DNA of 64,000 bases. Source: Frateuria terrea (GTDB lineage Bacteria > Pseudomonadota > Gammaproteobacteria > Xanthomonadales > Rhodanobacteraceae). Positions 36,847 to 46,500 of this stretch are shown here, in pieces. Where the stretch lies: assembly GCF_900115705.1 (NCBI RefSeq), contig NZ_FOXL01000008.1, positions 159,344 to 223,343 on the forward strand, written 5' to 3'. The first letter of the stretch is position 1. Every line of letters begins with the position of its first letter. The notes below the pieces were generated by a model that ran no database searches, was not told where the DNA came from, and worked only from the letters and a program-made list of their open reading frames with translations. The position numbers were made by a program, and so were the translations under genes.

Positions 36847-37866
36847 ATGATGGAATCTGCATTTAACGAAAAGACGCTGCTTGTCACGGGCGGCACCGGA
36901 TCATTCGGTAACGCAGTCATCTCCCGGTTCATCGATACCGACATCAAAGAGATTCGGGTATTCAGCCGCGATGAGAAGAAGCAAGACGACATGCGCGTTG
37001 CTCGGCAGAACGAGAAGATAAAGTTCTACATTGGTGACGTACGTGACTACGGAAGCGTTCGTGACGCACTCAAGGGCGTCGACTACGTGTTCCATGCCGC
37101 CGCGCTCAAACAAGTGCCGTCGTGTGAGTTCTACCCGCTCGAAGCAGTAAAAACAAACGTACTTGGCACCGAGAACGTACTCACTGCCTCAATCGAGCTC
37201 GGAGTTTCCCGCGTAGTGGTGCTCAGCACAGACAAGGCTGTCTATCCCATCAATGCGATGGGCATGTCGAAAGCTTTGTCTGAAAAGGTAGTTGTTGCGA
37301 AGTCGCGCAATTGTGACCCTGCAAAGACCGTCATTTGTGCCACTCGTTACGGTAACGTTATGGCATCGCGCGGTTCGGTAATTCCGCTGTTCGTTTCGCA
37401 ATTACTGGAAGGAAAGCCGCTCACTATTACTGACCCTAATATGACGCGATTTCTTATGTCACTACAGGATTCGGTGGATTTGGTCCTTCACGCCTTCAAG
37501 CATGCGACGCCCGGGGATATTTTCGTCCAAAAATCACCCGCCTCCACGGTTGCGATGCTCGCGGAAGCGCTTAGGCAAATGCTTCACAAAGATAACGAGG
37601 TTCGCATCATCGGAACCAGGCACGGCGAAAAGCTTTTTGAAACGCTTGTGTCCCGCGAGGAAATGGCACGAGCCGAGGACTGCGATCGATATTACCGCAT
37701 TCCAGCCGACGCAAGGGATTTGAATTACAATCAGTATTTCGTAGAGGGCGAGCCCGAAATTTCAACACTCGACGACTATACTTCGCACAATACCGAACGG
37801 CTCGACCTGGCGGGAGTAAAGCACGTGCTTGAGAAGCTCGGGCCACTGGAGAAGCTTCGTGCTTAA
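36847..37866 (+). CDS. UDP-GlcNAc 4,6-dehydratase/5-epimerase (CapE/WbjB/FnlA type)
   Basis: A 339-residue SDR enzyme that starts conversion of UDP-GlcNAc to UDP-2-acetamido-2,6-dideoxy-L-hexoses. TLLVTGGTGSFGNAVISRF binds NAD(P); RVVVLSTDKAVYPINAMGMSKALSEK shows the Met-x3-Lys active site (Met replacing Tyr) typical of CapE, FlaA1 and PseB; ATRYGNVMASRGSVIPLF is a further hallmark. The length fits soluble CapE rather than membrane PglF/WbpM forms. GAAGGA precedes the ATG. It forms a three-gene pathway with the flanking genes. Confidence 0.92.
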   Translation: MMESAFNEKTLLVTGGTGSFGNAVISRFIDTDIKEIRVFSRDEKKQDDMRVARQNEKIKFYIGDVRDYGSVRDALKGVDYVFHAAALKQVPSCEFYPLEAVKTNVLGTENVLTASIELGVSRVVVLSTDKAVYPINAMGMSKALSEKVVVAKSRNCDPAKTVICATRYGNVMASRGSVIPLFVSQLLEGKPLTITDPNMTRFLMSLQDSVDLVLHAFKHATPGDIFVQKSPASTVAMLAEALRQMLHKDNEVRIIGTRHGEKLFETLVSREEMARAEDCDRYYRIPADARDLNYNQYFVEGEPEISTLDDYTSHNTERLDLAGVKHVLEKLGPLEKLRA

Positions 37867-39013
37867 TGTCATGACCATTGTGGGGACTCGCCCGGAGATC
37901 ATCCGGTTGTCTCGCATTATTGCTAAGCTCGATTCAAGTTGTAGCCATACTTTGGTTCATACGGGCCAGAATTACGACTATGAACTCAACGAGGTGTTTT
38001 TCAAGCAACTCCAAGTACGTGCCCCAGATCGATACCTGTCTGCTGCCGGTACTACCGCTGCGGAAACAATCGCTCACGTGATCGCGGAAGCCGACAGGGT
38101 GCTGGCGGACGTATCTCCGGACGCGGTACTCATTCTCGGGGACACCAATTCGAGCTTGGCCGCAATAGCTGCAAAGCGCCGCAAAATTCCAATCTTCCAT
38201 ATGGAAGCAGGTAATCGCTGCTTTGACATGCGTGTGCCAGAGGAGATCAATCGGCGAATAGTTGATCATATTGCCGATATCAACCTGACCTACAGCCAGA
38301 TCGCGAGACAATACTTGCTACGAGAAGGCTTGCCGCCAGATCAGGTGATTTGGACGGGTAGTCCACTGCGCGAGGTTCTAGATTACTATCGACCCGGGAT
38401 CGAGGCATCGCGGGTACTTAACGAACTGGACCTTGTGCCCAACGAGTATTACCTCGTCAGCACGCATCGTGAAGAAAATGTCGACAGCGATGAGAGGCTG
38501 CGCAAAATTTTTGCCATTCTCGACTATCTCTCGACGACGCGAGATAGTACGGTGGTCGTCTCTACTCACCCACGCACCCGCAAGCGGATCGAAGCGATGG
38601 GCCTTGTCGCGAACCCTCGGGTAACTTTCTGCAAGCCGTTTGGCTTCCTGGATTACATACATCTGCAGATCCATGCGCGGACCGTGCTTTCTGATAGCGG
38701 AACAATCACCGAAGAGTCATCGATCCTCAACTTTCCCGCGCTCAACCTGCGCGAGGTGCACGAGCGTCCAGAGGGCTTCGAGGAGGCAAGCGTAATCCTG
38801 TGCGGCCTCGAGCTACCGCAGATCGCGCAAGCCTTGGACGTACTTGCCTCGCAGCCGCGTGGTGAACAGCACCGACTGCTTCGTCTCGTCGGAGACTATC
38901 TTCCCACGAACGTTTCGGACAAGATTGTGCGAATCCTTCTCAGCTATACCCCATTCGTGAACAGGCGCGTATGGCATAAAACGGGAGCTACGTACGCTGG
39001 GGGACCGGAATGA
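37859..39013 (+). CDS. UDP-HexNAc 2-epimerase (WecB/CapG/WbjD type)
   Basis: A 384-residue non-hydrolysing 2-epimerase: MTIVGTRPEIIRLSRII, HTGQNYDYELNEVFF, GDTNSSLAAIAAKRRKIPIFHMEAGNR and DSGTITEESSILNFP. As third enzyme of the module it would turn UDP-L-RhaNAc into UDP-L-QuiNAc (or UDP-L-PneNAc into UDP-L-FucNAc). GTG 37859 is chosen as start, overlapping the previous gene by eight bases with GGAGAAG upstream; ATG 37871 would cut into the conserved N-terminus. Confidence 0.92.
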   Translation: MLNVMTIVGTRPEIIRLSRIIAKLDSSCSHTLVHTGQNYDYELNEVFFKQLQVRAPDRYLSAAGTTAAETIAHVIAEADRVLADVSPDAVLILGDTNSSLAAIAAKRRKIPIFHMEAGNRCFDMRVPEEINRRIVDHIADINLTYSQIARQYLLREGLPPDQVIWTGSPLREVLDYYRPGIEASRVLNELDLVPNEYYLVSTHREENVDSDERLRKIFAILDYLSTTRDSTVVVSTHPRTRKRIEAMGLVANPRVTFCKPFGFLDYIHLQIHARTVLSDSGTITEESSILNFPALNLREVHERPEGFEEASVILCGLELPQIAQALDVLASQPRGEQHRLLRLVGDYLPTNVSDKIVRILLSYTPFVNRRVWHKTGATYAGGPE

Positions 39014-39106
39014 CGTTGTATGTCGTTTCATATCTGCTACCCCGGCGGCTCCGATCAAGCCCAATATAAATGAATGTCGCGATGCTCCGACGGACAGGTC
39101 ACCTCC

Positions 39107-39481
39107 TCAGCGTGAATCAACAATCATCATCAGGACTCCGCTCGAGATCATGGCAAGTCCCGTCCACTGCATCGCACTAAGTTTCTCGCCATAGATCATC
39201 CAGCTTGAAAGCGCAATAAATAGATAGAAAAACGCTCCAGAGATAGCGAAGGCGACCCCTAACTTCATTCGACTTACCACTACGACCCAAACCAAAAAGC
39301 CCACGCCTTGGATCGCGATAGCCCCGATAATGCTGGGTGATAATAGAGCCGCCACTAGCCACCTGCCTCCTTTCAGGTCCGGATCGCGCACTCCGATGAC
39401 ACTGACGCCGTTTTTGACAAGCAGTTGGCTCACCAGGGTCGACAAAGTGACAAATATGATCATCAATATCTCGCGAATCAT
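39107..39481 (-). CDS. Small four-helix membrane protein, EamA/SMR-like
   Basis: A 124-residue protein with four hydrophobic segments and an SMR/EamA look (FVTLSTLVSQLLVKNGVSVIG, VVSRMKLGVAFAISGAFFYLFIALSSWMIYGE, WTGLAMISSGVLMMIV). In polysaccharide loci such proteins (ArnE/ArnF-like) may flip undecaprenyl-phosphate sugars. Its start overlaps the upstream glycosyltransferase stop (ATGA), so they are coupled. It is last in a minus-strand run that begins with metB or later genes. Confidence 0.83.
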   Translation of the reverse strand: MIREILMIIFVTLSTLVSQLLVKNGVSVIGVRDPDLKGGRWLVAALLSPSIIGAIAIQGVGFLVWVVVVSRMKLGVAFAISGAFFYLFIALSSWMIYGEKLSAMQWTGLAMISSGVLMMIVDSR

Positions 39482-40674
39482 TGGCCCATGTTCCTCTTGA
39501 GCTGAACTAGGATCCCCTCAACCTTATTGACGGTGGAATCTACGGAGAATCGCTCATTGACGAAGGCCCTACCCCGCTGGCCAATTGCTCGTAATCGCTC
39601 CGGCGCTTCTAAAAGTTCAACCATCCTCCGCAGGAATACATTCGTCTCGTCAGAGACGCTGTACTCAATCCCGGAGGTTCCAGCGGGATGCTTTCGCACT
39701 AGATCGGGCAGTGGAGTGGAGAGCACGGGCAGGCCGGCCGCCTGATATTGTAAGATCTTTATGGGAATAATATCTCGCGTAATATCATTGAGTTCGAACG
39801 GGTTGAGCGCTAGCTTCGCTAGCGACAAATAGCGCGGAACTTCCGTATAGGCAACCATACCCGTCAATATTACTCGCGAACTCAACCCAAGTTCGGTCAC
39901 CAACGCAGCAAGCTCGGCATCCTGCCCACCCCCTCCGATTATCATCAACTTCAGCGAAGGAACCCGGTTTATTAGCTGCGGCGCGCGCCGCACCAAATTG
40001 ACCAGACCGCTGAAGCTGTAAGTTGTTCCAAGAAAGAGCGCCACTGTGTCTCTATCCGAGAGACCATAGCGCGCCATAAGTTCAACATCTGCAACCCGCG
40101 GCGCAAAGTGCACGGTATCCACACCATGGTCGATAACGATCATGCGAGCGGCCATATCGATCTCAGCTATTTGGGTTACGTATTCTCCCATTTGCTCATT
40201 GGTCACCAGTACTAGGTCTGCCCGGCGGTAAATGAAGCGCTCCCCGAACAATAAGATTGTCCGCTCAACGAAGCTCGGTCGCAGCCTGTGATAAGCGTCT
40301 AACACACGGTATACAACCGGCACACCGAACTTGCGACCAAGCCTGACTGCCTGTGTGCCGTTGATAAATATTGAGTACACGAATATTGCATCGACGTCGC
40401 CCCGACGGAGGCGTTCGATAATCATGCGTCGAAAATTTCTCCGCGCTTCGAAATATTTCAGCGCTCGTCGGTTTCCGTGAGGGATCGAGGTCAGCAGGAC
40501 CGTTCCCTGCCCTGTCCGGCTCACGCGAACGCTGCCCGGCCTCGCCTTCATCGATTCGTCGAAATCAATCACCTCGACTTCGTGGCCCCGCTCGGCAAGG
40601 CGTTCAGCGAAGTCTTGATATTCGTAAACCGGTTTGCCGAGGTAACTGACCTCGTGGCACCATAATATCTTCAT
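39478..40674 (-). CDS. Family 4 glycosyltransferase
   Basis: A 398-residue GT-B protein: N-terminal KILWCHEVSYLGKPVYEYQ, donor domain with ALFLGTTYSFSGLVNLVRRA, LMIIGGGGQDAELAALV and KLALNPFELNDITRDIIPIKILQYQAAGLPVLST. Nucleotide-sugar specificity is unknown. It is flanked by four-base overlaps with the membrane protein gene upstream and the SMR-like gene downstream, so the three are one translational unit. Confidence 0.88.
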   Translation of the reverse strand: MKILWCHEVSYLGKPVYEYQDFAERLAERGHEVEVIDFDESMKARPGSVRVSRTGQGTVLLTSIPHGNRRALKYFEARRNFRRMIIERLRRGDVDAIFVYSIFINGTQAVRLGRKFGVPVVYRVLDAYHRLRPSFVERTILLFGERFIYRRADLVLVTNEQMGEYVTQIAEIDMAARMIVIDHGVDTVHFAPRVADVELMARYGLSDRDTVALFLGTTYSFSGLVNLVRRAPQLINRVPSLKLMIIGGGGQDAELAALVTELGLSSRVILTGMVAYTEVPRYLSLAKLALNPFELNDITRDIIPIKILQYQAAGLPVLSTPLPDLVRKHPAGTSGIEYSVSDETNVFLRRMVELLEAPERLRAIGQRGRAFVNERFSVDSTVNKVEGILVQLKRNMGQ

Positions 40675-43331
40675 TGATATGCACCAATTGTCCGCGAGGA
40701 GAGGCGGAACAGATGTACCCCGCTGTCAGCCGGAGCATCCAACGGTGTCAGGCACTGGCGATCGGCAGGGGGAACAACCGACGTATACGCGACACGGGTG
40801 ACGCCAAGCCGAGGTAGGTCGGGACCGCAAATGTCCAGTCTGATTACATATAGATCAGGAGAACGAAGCTGAAAGAGTGGGTGGACTCTACCAGGCTCAG
40901 ACTCGACTATTACATGGGCATAGCGATTCCATATGCTTTTGTATTCCCCCCTCGGATCAAGCACGTCGACCACGTTGGAATTTGGTATCATTTGCGATCC
41001 TGTAATTACGTTCAAACCTTTTGCCTTCAGCCCCTGTGACAAAATGAAATCCCCCACCACGGCCCACCGGTCCTCTCCAGAGTTGCTCTGACGTTCTGCC
41101 GCCAACAAGATTGGTTTACCTTCAATTGCAGACAGGCCACTTACCAGAGGATTGACCGTTAACGCAGGTATGACTATCGCCGCCAGGCCCGCAGCGAATA
41201 GTTCGAAGCGTCCATGGGAGACGCCCGCGGCTAATACAGCGGCTATTGCCGATGCCGCCAGCACGATCCTGGGGCTGAAGAAAACAGGATCCATGCTTCG
41301 CAGGTAGCCGCCAAATGTAAGCACCAACAAGAACGACAAAGCCGGTGCGATTTTCCGCACAGCTATGCGACGCAGCTCGATGGATTCGTCACGGACCCGC
41401 GAGAAGAGGATCGTTGTAACCATGATCGATCCAATGCCCAAGCCTATGACAGACCTTGCAGGCGGCGACCACGACCAACCCATTGCCTGCAAGGCGGACT
41501 CGATGGTATGCGGCAGCGGAATGCTGATCCAGAAAATTACCACGGTGCAGTAAAGTGACAGCGCGACCAGCAATGCGTTTTTGCGCCGTACATACGCGGC
41601 AAACGGCACCGTCAAGAACAATAGGGGCATCAAGATTACAAAACTACTCGCTTCCGACGCGTTACTCGGCCCTAGCGGTACGTGCTGCTCACCCATGCGC
41701 AGTGCTTCGAAAAAGCCGTAAAACAACTTCGCAAAACGAAAACCCCCACCTAGGGCGATACGATGGCCCGGATAGCTGGTACCAGCCATAGCCTCAATTG
41801 AGGGCATGGCGTCAATCAGGTAATTACCACCAATAAGTCCAATGGCAAGTACGGCTGCAACTAGAGAAAACAGGCGGAATCGCAGCTTCTCTCGGAGCTG
41901 CGCTGTACGACCCGGCTCTAACACCAAACCGGCCAAAATCGCCACTCCCAAATATGCCATAGGCACGATGAACGGAGGATACGGATGCAGCATTAGATTA
42001 AGAAAAGAATACACAATGAGCGCAGCGCCGATTCCGATCGTCACTCGGCGATGTGCCAACAGAAGATATATCCCACCGATAGTCGCCAACGCGAAAGCAA
42101 TAAGCAGTTCCGGCATATTGCTTGAGAACCACCACTGGGTGAAGGATGACCCATAGACCCATACGGTACCCAGCACCGAAGCGACCACGCTACCTCGCGT
42201 AAGAAGTAAGAAGAGCCAAAAAAAAGACAGTATCAGGCCGAAAGTTTTATAGGCCCACCACCACGAGAAACCGGTCGAAAGATTAAACAGATGGAACCCG
42301 ATGAACTCGCCCTGCGCGATCGCCCAGGAATGCAAGACCGGCACGGCAGCCAATAGCGGCGCCTCACTTCCGCCGATACTTGGGTTGTGATCCTTCTCCC
42401 CACTTTGAACTTGGTTCAGAACCCAGGGTGTCTGTGTATTCCACTCGTCCGATCTAACACGCCTTGGTGTTCCGAAATCCACCAGTTGCGCAACCGGCTT
42501 CGCAGGATAAATTTCCTCCCAAACACCAAGCGATGACTGATTTAAATTGAGTGCGACATATAAACCAGCACTGCAGATTACAAATACAACTATTGCCATC
42601 GAGTATGGTGACGGAATTAATACATTTGGATCGCTTGCTCTGGCAGCTAATCTATGGAACATGGATGGCAGACGAAGCTTCCGGCTAAGGCGCCGCACGA
42701 GCAATGGCAGTGCTAGCTCGGCGACCAATAGCCAGAGCAAGGCTGCGGCGGTCGCATTACCGAGCCAAGCCATTACTCGGTTTCCTAGCGACGCGACGCC
42801 CGCTCCGGGCGGGAGCCTGACGCCTATGAAAGGATCAGGAGCTTGAGCTACAAAGCGAAGGCTCCCATCGCTGCTTGGCTCGCGACGGAGATCGTTGGTC
42901 ACCTCGATAGCCTCGAACAGCTTCAACCCTAGGAGGTCAGTTGATTTTCCCGGCACTCGGAATCTGATCCGACGTATCTCGAACCGACCGGAAATACTGC
43001 CTGGATCAATCCGGACTCGTTCTAGATCACACCCTTCTGGCATGTCGATTCGATATCTATGCCAACGCCCATCCGCATTGATCTTGAACGCCACATGCTG
43101 ATCAGGCTGGTAGTCTTGGTTTGCAGCCGCATAATAGATTTGTCCATCGGCGCCCGCCCATGAACGAATTTCGACTGTAACGGCGGGACTACCCCAGCCG
43201 AGTAGCCACATCATTGCGAGAGCAAACAGCGCTGCCGCTGCAGTGCGAAGCCACTGCTTGCTGGATGATGACCGCAGACGTGGGAGGCAATTGACAGCAC
43301 GCGATGCAAAAACCATGAGAGCCCTTTTCAT
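40671..43331 (-). CDS. Very large polytopic membrane protein, probable GT-C type
   Basis: An 886-residue protein: a first membrane helix (WLRTAAAALFALAMMWLLG), an extracytoplasmic beta-rich domain of about 170 residues, then a long polytopic region with about 14 hydrophobic segments and a C-terminal soluble part. The segment VWEEIYPAKPVAQLVDFGTPRRVRSDEW sets up an acidic first loop as in GT-C enzymes. It resembles large membrane proteins of O-antigen loci of unknown activity. ATG 43331 (MKRALMVFAS) is a guess with a modest site; the frame is open to 43469. It is coupled by ATGA to the GT4 gene. Confidence 0.72.
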   Translation of the reverse strand: MKRALMVFASRAVNCLPRLRSSSSKQWLRTAAAALFALAMMWLLGWGSPAVTVEIRSWAGADGQIYYAAANQDYQPDQHVAFKINADGRWHRYRIDMPEGCDLERVRIDPGSISGRFEIRRIRFRVPGKSTDLLGLKLFEAIEVTNDLRREPSSDGSLRFVAQAPDPFIGVRLPPGAGVASLGNRVMAWLGNATAAALLWLLVAELALPLLVRRLSRKLRLPSMFHRLAARASDPNVLIPSPYSMAIVVFVICSAGLYVALNLNQSSLGVWEEIYPAKPVAQLVDFGTPRRVRSDEWNTQTPWVLNQVQSGEKDHNPSIGGSEAPLLAAVPVLHSWAIAQGEFIGFHLFNLSTGFSWWWAYKTFGLILSFFWLFLLLTRGSVVASVLGTVWVYGSSFTQWWFSSNMPELLIAFALATIGGIYLLLAHRRVTIGIGAALIVYSFLNLMLHPYPPFIVPMAYLGVAILAGLVLEPGRTAQLREKLRFRLFSLVAAVLAIGLIGGNYLIDAMPSIEAMAGTSYPGHRIALGGGFRFAKLFYGFFEALRMGEQHVPLGPSNASEASSFVILMPLLFLTVPFAAYVRRKNALLVALSLYCTVVIFWISIPLPHTIESALQAMGWSWSPPARSVIGLGIGSIMVTTILFSRVRDESIELRRIAVRKIAPALSFLLVLTFGGYLRSMDPVFFSPRIVLAASAIAAVLAAGVSHGRFELFAAGLAAIVIPALTVNPLVSGLSAIEGKPILLAAERQSNSGEDRWAVVGDFILSQGLKAKGLNVITGSQMIPNSNVVDVLDPRGEYKSIWNRYAHVIVESEPGRVHPLFQLRSPDLYVIRLDICGPDLPRLGVTRVAYTSVVPPADRQCLTPLDAPADSGVHLFRLSSRTIGAYQ

Positions 43332-43568
43332 CCTGGTTACTTGGGGGCGGCCTGGCAGGCAATCAGTCACGACAGACTTTTTCCATTTCCATGTGATATA
43401 ACGCGTTAACCTGCCGTATGGCTGACGCGTTTTCAAAGATCGCGCCTTGGATCTACACTCGCCCACCAATCGGTCCGCATCGCCAAAACAGATCGATAAC
43501 TCACAACCCGCCGCGGCACCGTCACTGGGTACCGTCCACGTTCTAGCTGCCGCCCCAACCGCCTGTGG

Positions 43569-46500
43569 CTACATGGGCATGCGTGGAGGAAACGCGAGTT
43601 CGAACGGCGTTCCTACTAACGTGAGATTGCAGCTGTAAAACGGGTCAGCGGCCAGCTCAAACGGCCACCTTGCCAGCATCGATTCGACTTCGCTGGCGAA
43701 GCGCGCCTGCTTCTCCGGGGAATCTTCATAACCCCGGGTAGCCGACTCGTGGTGATACAGCTCGGCAAACGGAGTCCATAAATTGCGATATCCGCGTTGC
43801 TTCACCCGCAGGCAGAAATCGATATCGTTGAACGCGACCTGCAAGGACTCGTCCAAACCGTTCACCTCCTCGAACACCTCACGCCTGATCAGCAGACAAG
43901 CGGCGGTCACCGCGCTCATGTTCTGTGTAAGCGCGGCCCGGCCCATCTGTCCGGGGTAACCACGTGGCTTGCCGCAATAAGCATGTGCAGCCACACCGTG
44001 CACGCCGAGCACGACACCGGCATGCTGGATGGTGTCGTTAGGGTAGTAGAGCATCGCACCGACGGCTCCGATCTCAGGGCGCATCGCATGGCCAGCCATC
44101 TCTTGTAGCCAGTCGGGTGAGATTACCTCGATGTCGTTGTTGACCAGACCGACCAGCTCGCCCTGGGTTTGCCGCACTGCGTAATTGTTTAGCGCGGAGT
44201 AGTTGAATGGCTGGTCGTACGCGATAACTTTCACCTTCGGGTTGACTACGACGTCCCTCAAGTACTGCAACGTGGCAGGATCCTGTGACTGGTTGTCTAC
44301 GATGATGATTTCGTAATTGTCGTAGGTGGTGAGGGCGAGAATTGAATTGACACAGCGTTCGAGCAGCTTGAGCCCGTCGCGTGTCGGAATGATCAGACTG
44401 ATCTTTGGCGCTTGTGTAGGCAGGGCGTAGCTCACACGGAAATTTCCCGGTCGCCCAACGATTTCCTGCAGCTTCGCCTTGACCTTTATACGCTCTAGAT
44501 GCTCACCAATAGCCTTCATGCCGGCCTTGCGGGCATAGCTTTTCTCGTCGACCGCCATGGCAGTTGAACCAGGGATCGCGCGCCAGTGGTAAAGCACTCG
44601 GGGAATATGTCCGATGTTTGTTGGCGCGAGTCTTTCTATGCATCGCAAGGCAAGGTCCCAGTCCTGACTGCCTTCGTAACCTTCACGGAAACCCCCAACA
44701 TCAAGCAGCAATTGACGCTGGTATATGCCCAGGTGGCTGATGCAATTCTGTGACAGCAGCAGATCGTAGTTCCAATCCGGCTTCATGTAGGGATCATAAC
44801 GTCGCCCGTCCTGGTCAATCTTGTCCTCGTCGCTATAGATAAGCTTCCACGAGCGATGGCTTTGCAGGTACTTGACGACCTCGAACAAGGCCAGTGGATG
44901 CAGCTCATCATCATGATCGAGCAACGCGACGTATTCCCCGCTCGCCAGTGCCAGAGCGCTATTGGAGGTAGCCGAAATATGACCGTTCCGAGGGCGTCTT
45001 ACGAGCCGGATGCGGCCATCTTTCGCGGCATACTCGTTCAATATCCGAGCGACATGCGGCGCTGGGGAGGCATCATCCGCTATACACAGCTCCCAGTTCG
45101 GATAAGCCTGCGCCTGCACGCTCTCGATGCAGCGTCGCAACCACTTCTCCTCGGTGTTGTAGACAGGCACAAGGACCGACATCAGTGGCTGAAACTCCCA
45201 GGCCGCGCACACCGTACGCGCTTGCTCGACATCCTGCGGCGTGACGCGATCGTAATTCTCCAGCCACGCATCATATGTATTGGCGACTCCGGTTGGCCTC
45301 GCATACGACCTATATAGCGCACCCAAAACACCGCGCAAGCCGAGTTCGCGAAGCCTGCCGACCAACATGCGCGGGCCGATTCCCTTCCTGCCTGGTAGGC
45401 GGGAGGCAGTCCGGGCTGCCTGCACCAGCGCCAGTGCCGCCGTGACCTTACTCACACGCCTCATGACAAGGCGACGGACAGATAGCTGGCAGGGTGACAT
45501 GGCCGGATCGAATCGCAAGCCATGCAAGGGGTGGGAGAAACGTACGACGCCGCGGTGCAACGACTGGCCAGGCTTGACGAAAGACATGTTTATGCCTTGC
45601 GTGTCCGGCGGTACGTCCGGGCCGTAGTCTGGGTAGAGGATTGCTTGCACGGGACTGCCGTCGTGCTGCTCCATGTCGAGGCTGATCATGTACCAGCCCG
45701 GCGCCATGGGAAAATTATCGCTACCGCAAGCGAATATCGGATCGGCCCCGGTTACCTGCCAACGTCGTTCGCTTGGGTCCAACGCCTCAAGCTGCTGGAT
45801 TGGCATCAGTTGAAACTCGGTCCGTGCCACTCGCCGACGCAGTCGCGAAAAGATATCCTGCCGCTTCAGTAGAGTGCGCAGAAGCGTCTCATGGCGAACC
45901 TGCCCCTTTCGCAGCGGCTCGACAATCGCTGTCAGGCGGCCGACAGCGTCGGTCAGATGCTGATCGATATCTCTCAGGCGCTTCTGTAAGGCAGCCTCTA
46001 CCTGAGCGACCTGTTCATCCAGCGCCCGCGCGTGCTCCCGCTGACTGAGATTCAGCCGTTCCACACTTCGACCCACGGTTCGCAAGGCGACCTGGCCCGC
46101 CGCGGCTTGCCTGATCTCGCCAAGTGCTCTGGCCTGCGTAGCTGCGATCTCCCATGTTGCCGGTTCGTTGAGCACAACCTCGATCGTCAGCTCCAACCGC
46201 AACACCAATGCCCCGGCCGGCGATAAGCCGCCCACGAGATCGGCAATCTCGATTTCCACATAAGGGTCGCGCTCAAGCGCAACAATTCGTAGCTCGCCAG
46301 CCTTCTCGGGCGGACAAACGTCGCAATGGAGGAAACCCAGCCTGGCGTGAAGATCGGCCACCGGCACATCGTGAGCAACTCCGCCCTCGATGGCGAGGGA
46401 CATCGCACCTACACGAAAAACACCGGGCGCCTCGCCGGGATCCAGCCGGATATAGTCCGGACGTATGCCCGGCGGAAGCAGGAACTCGATCGCCCGTCTG

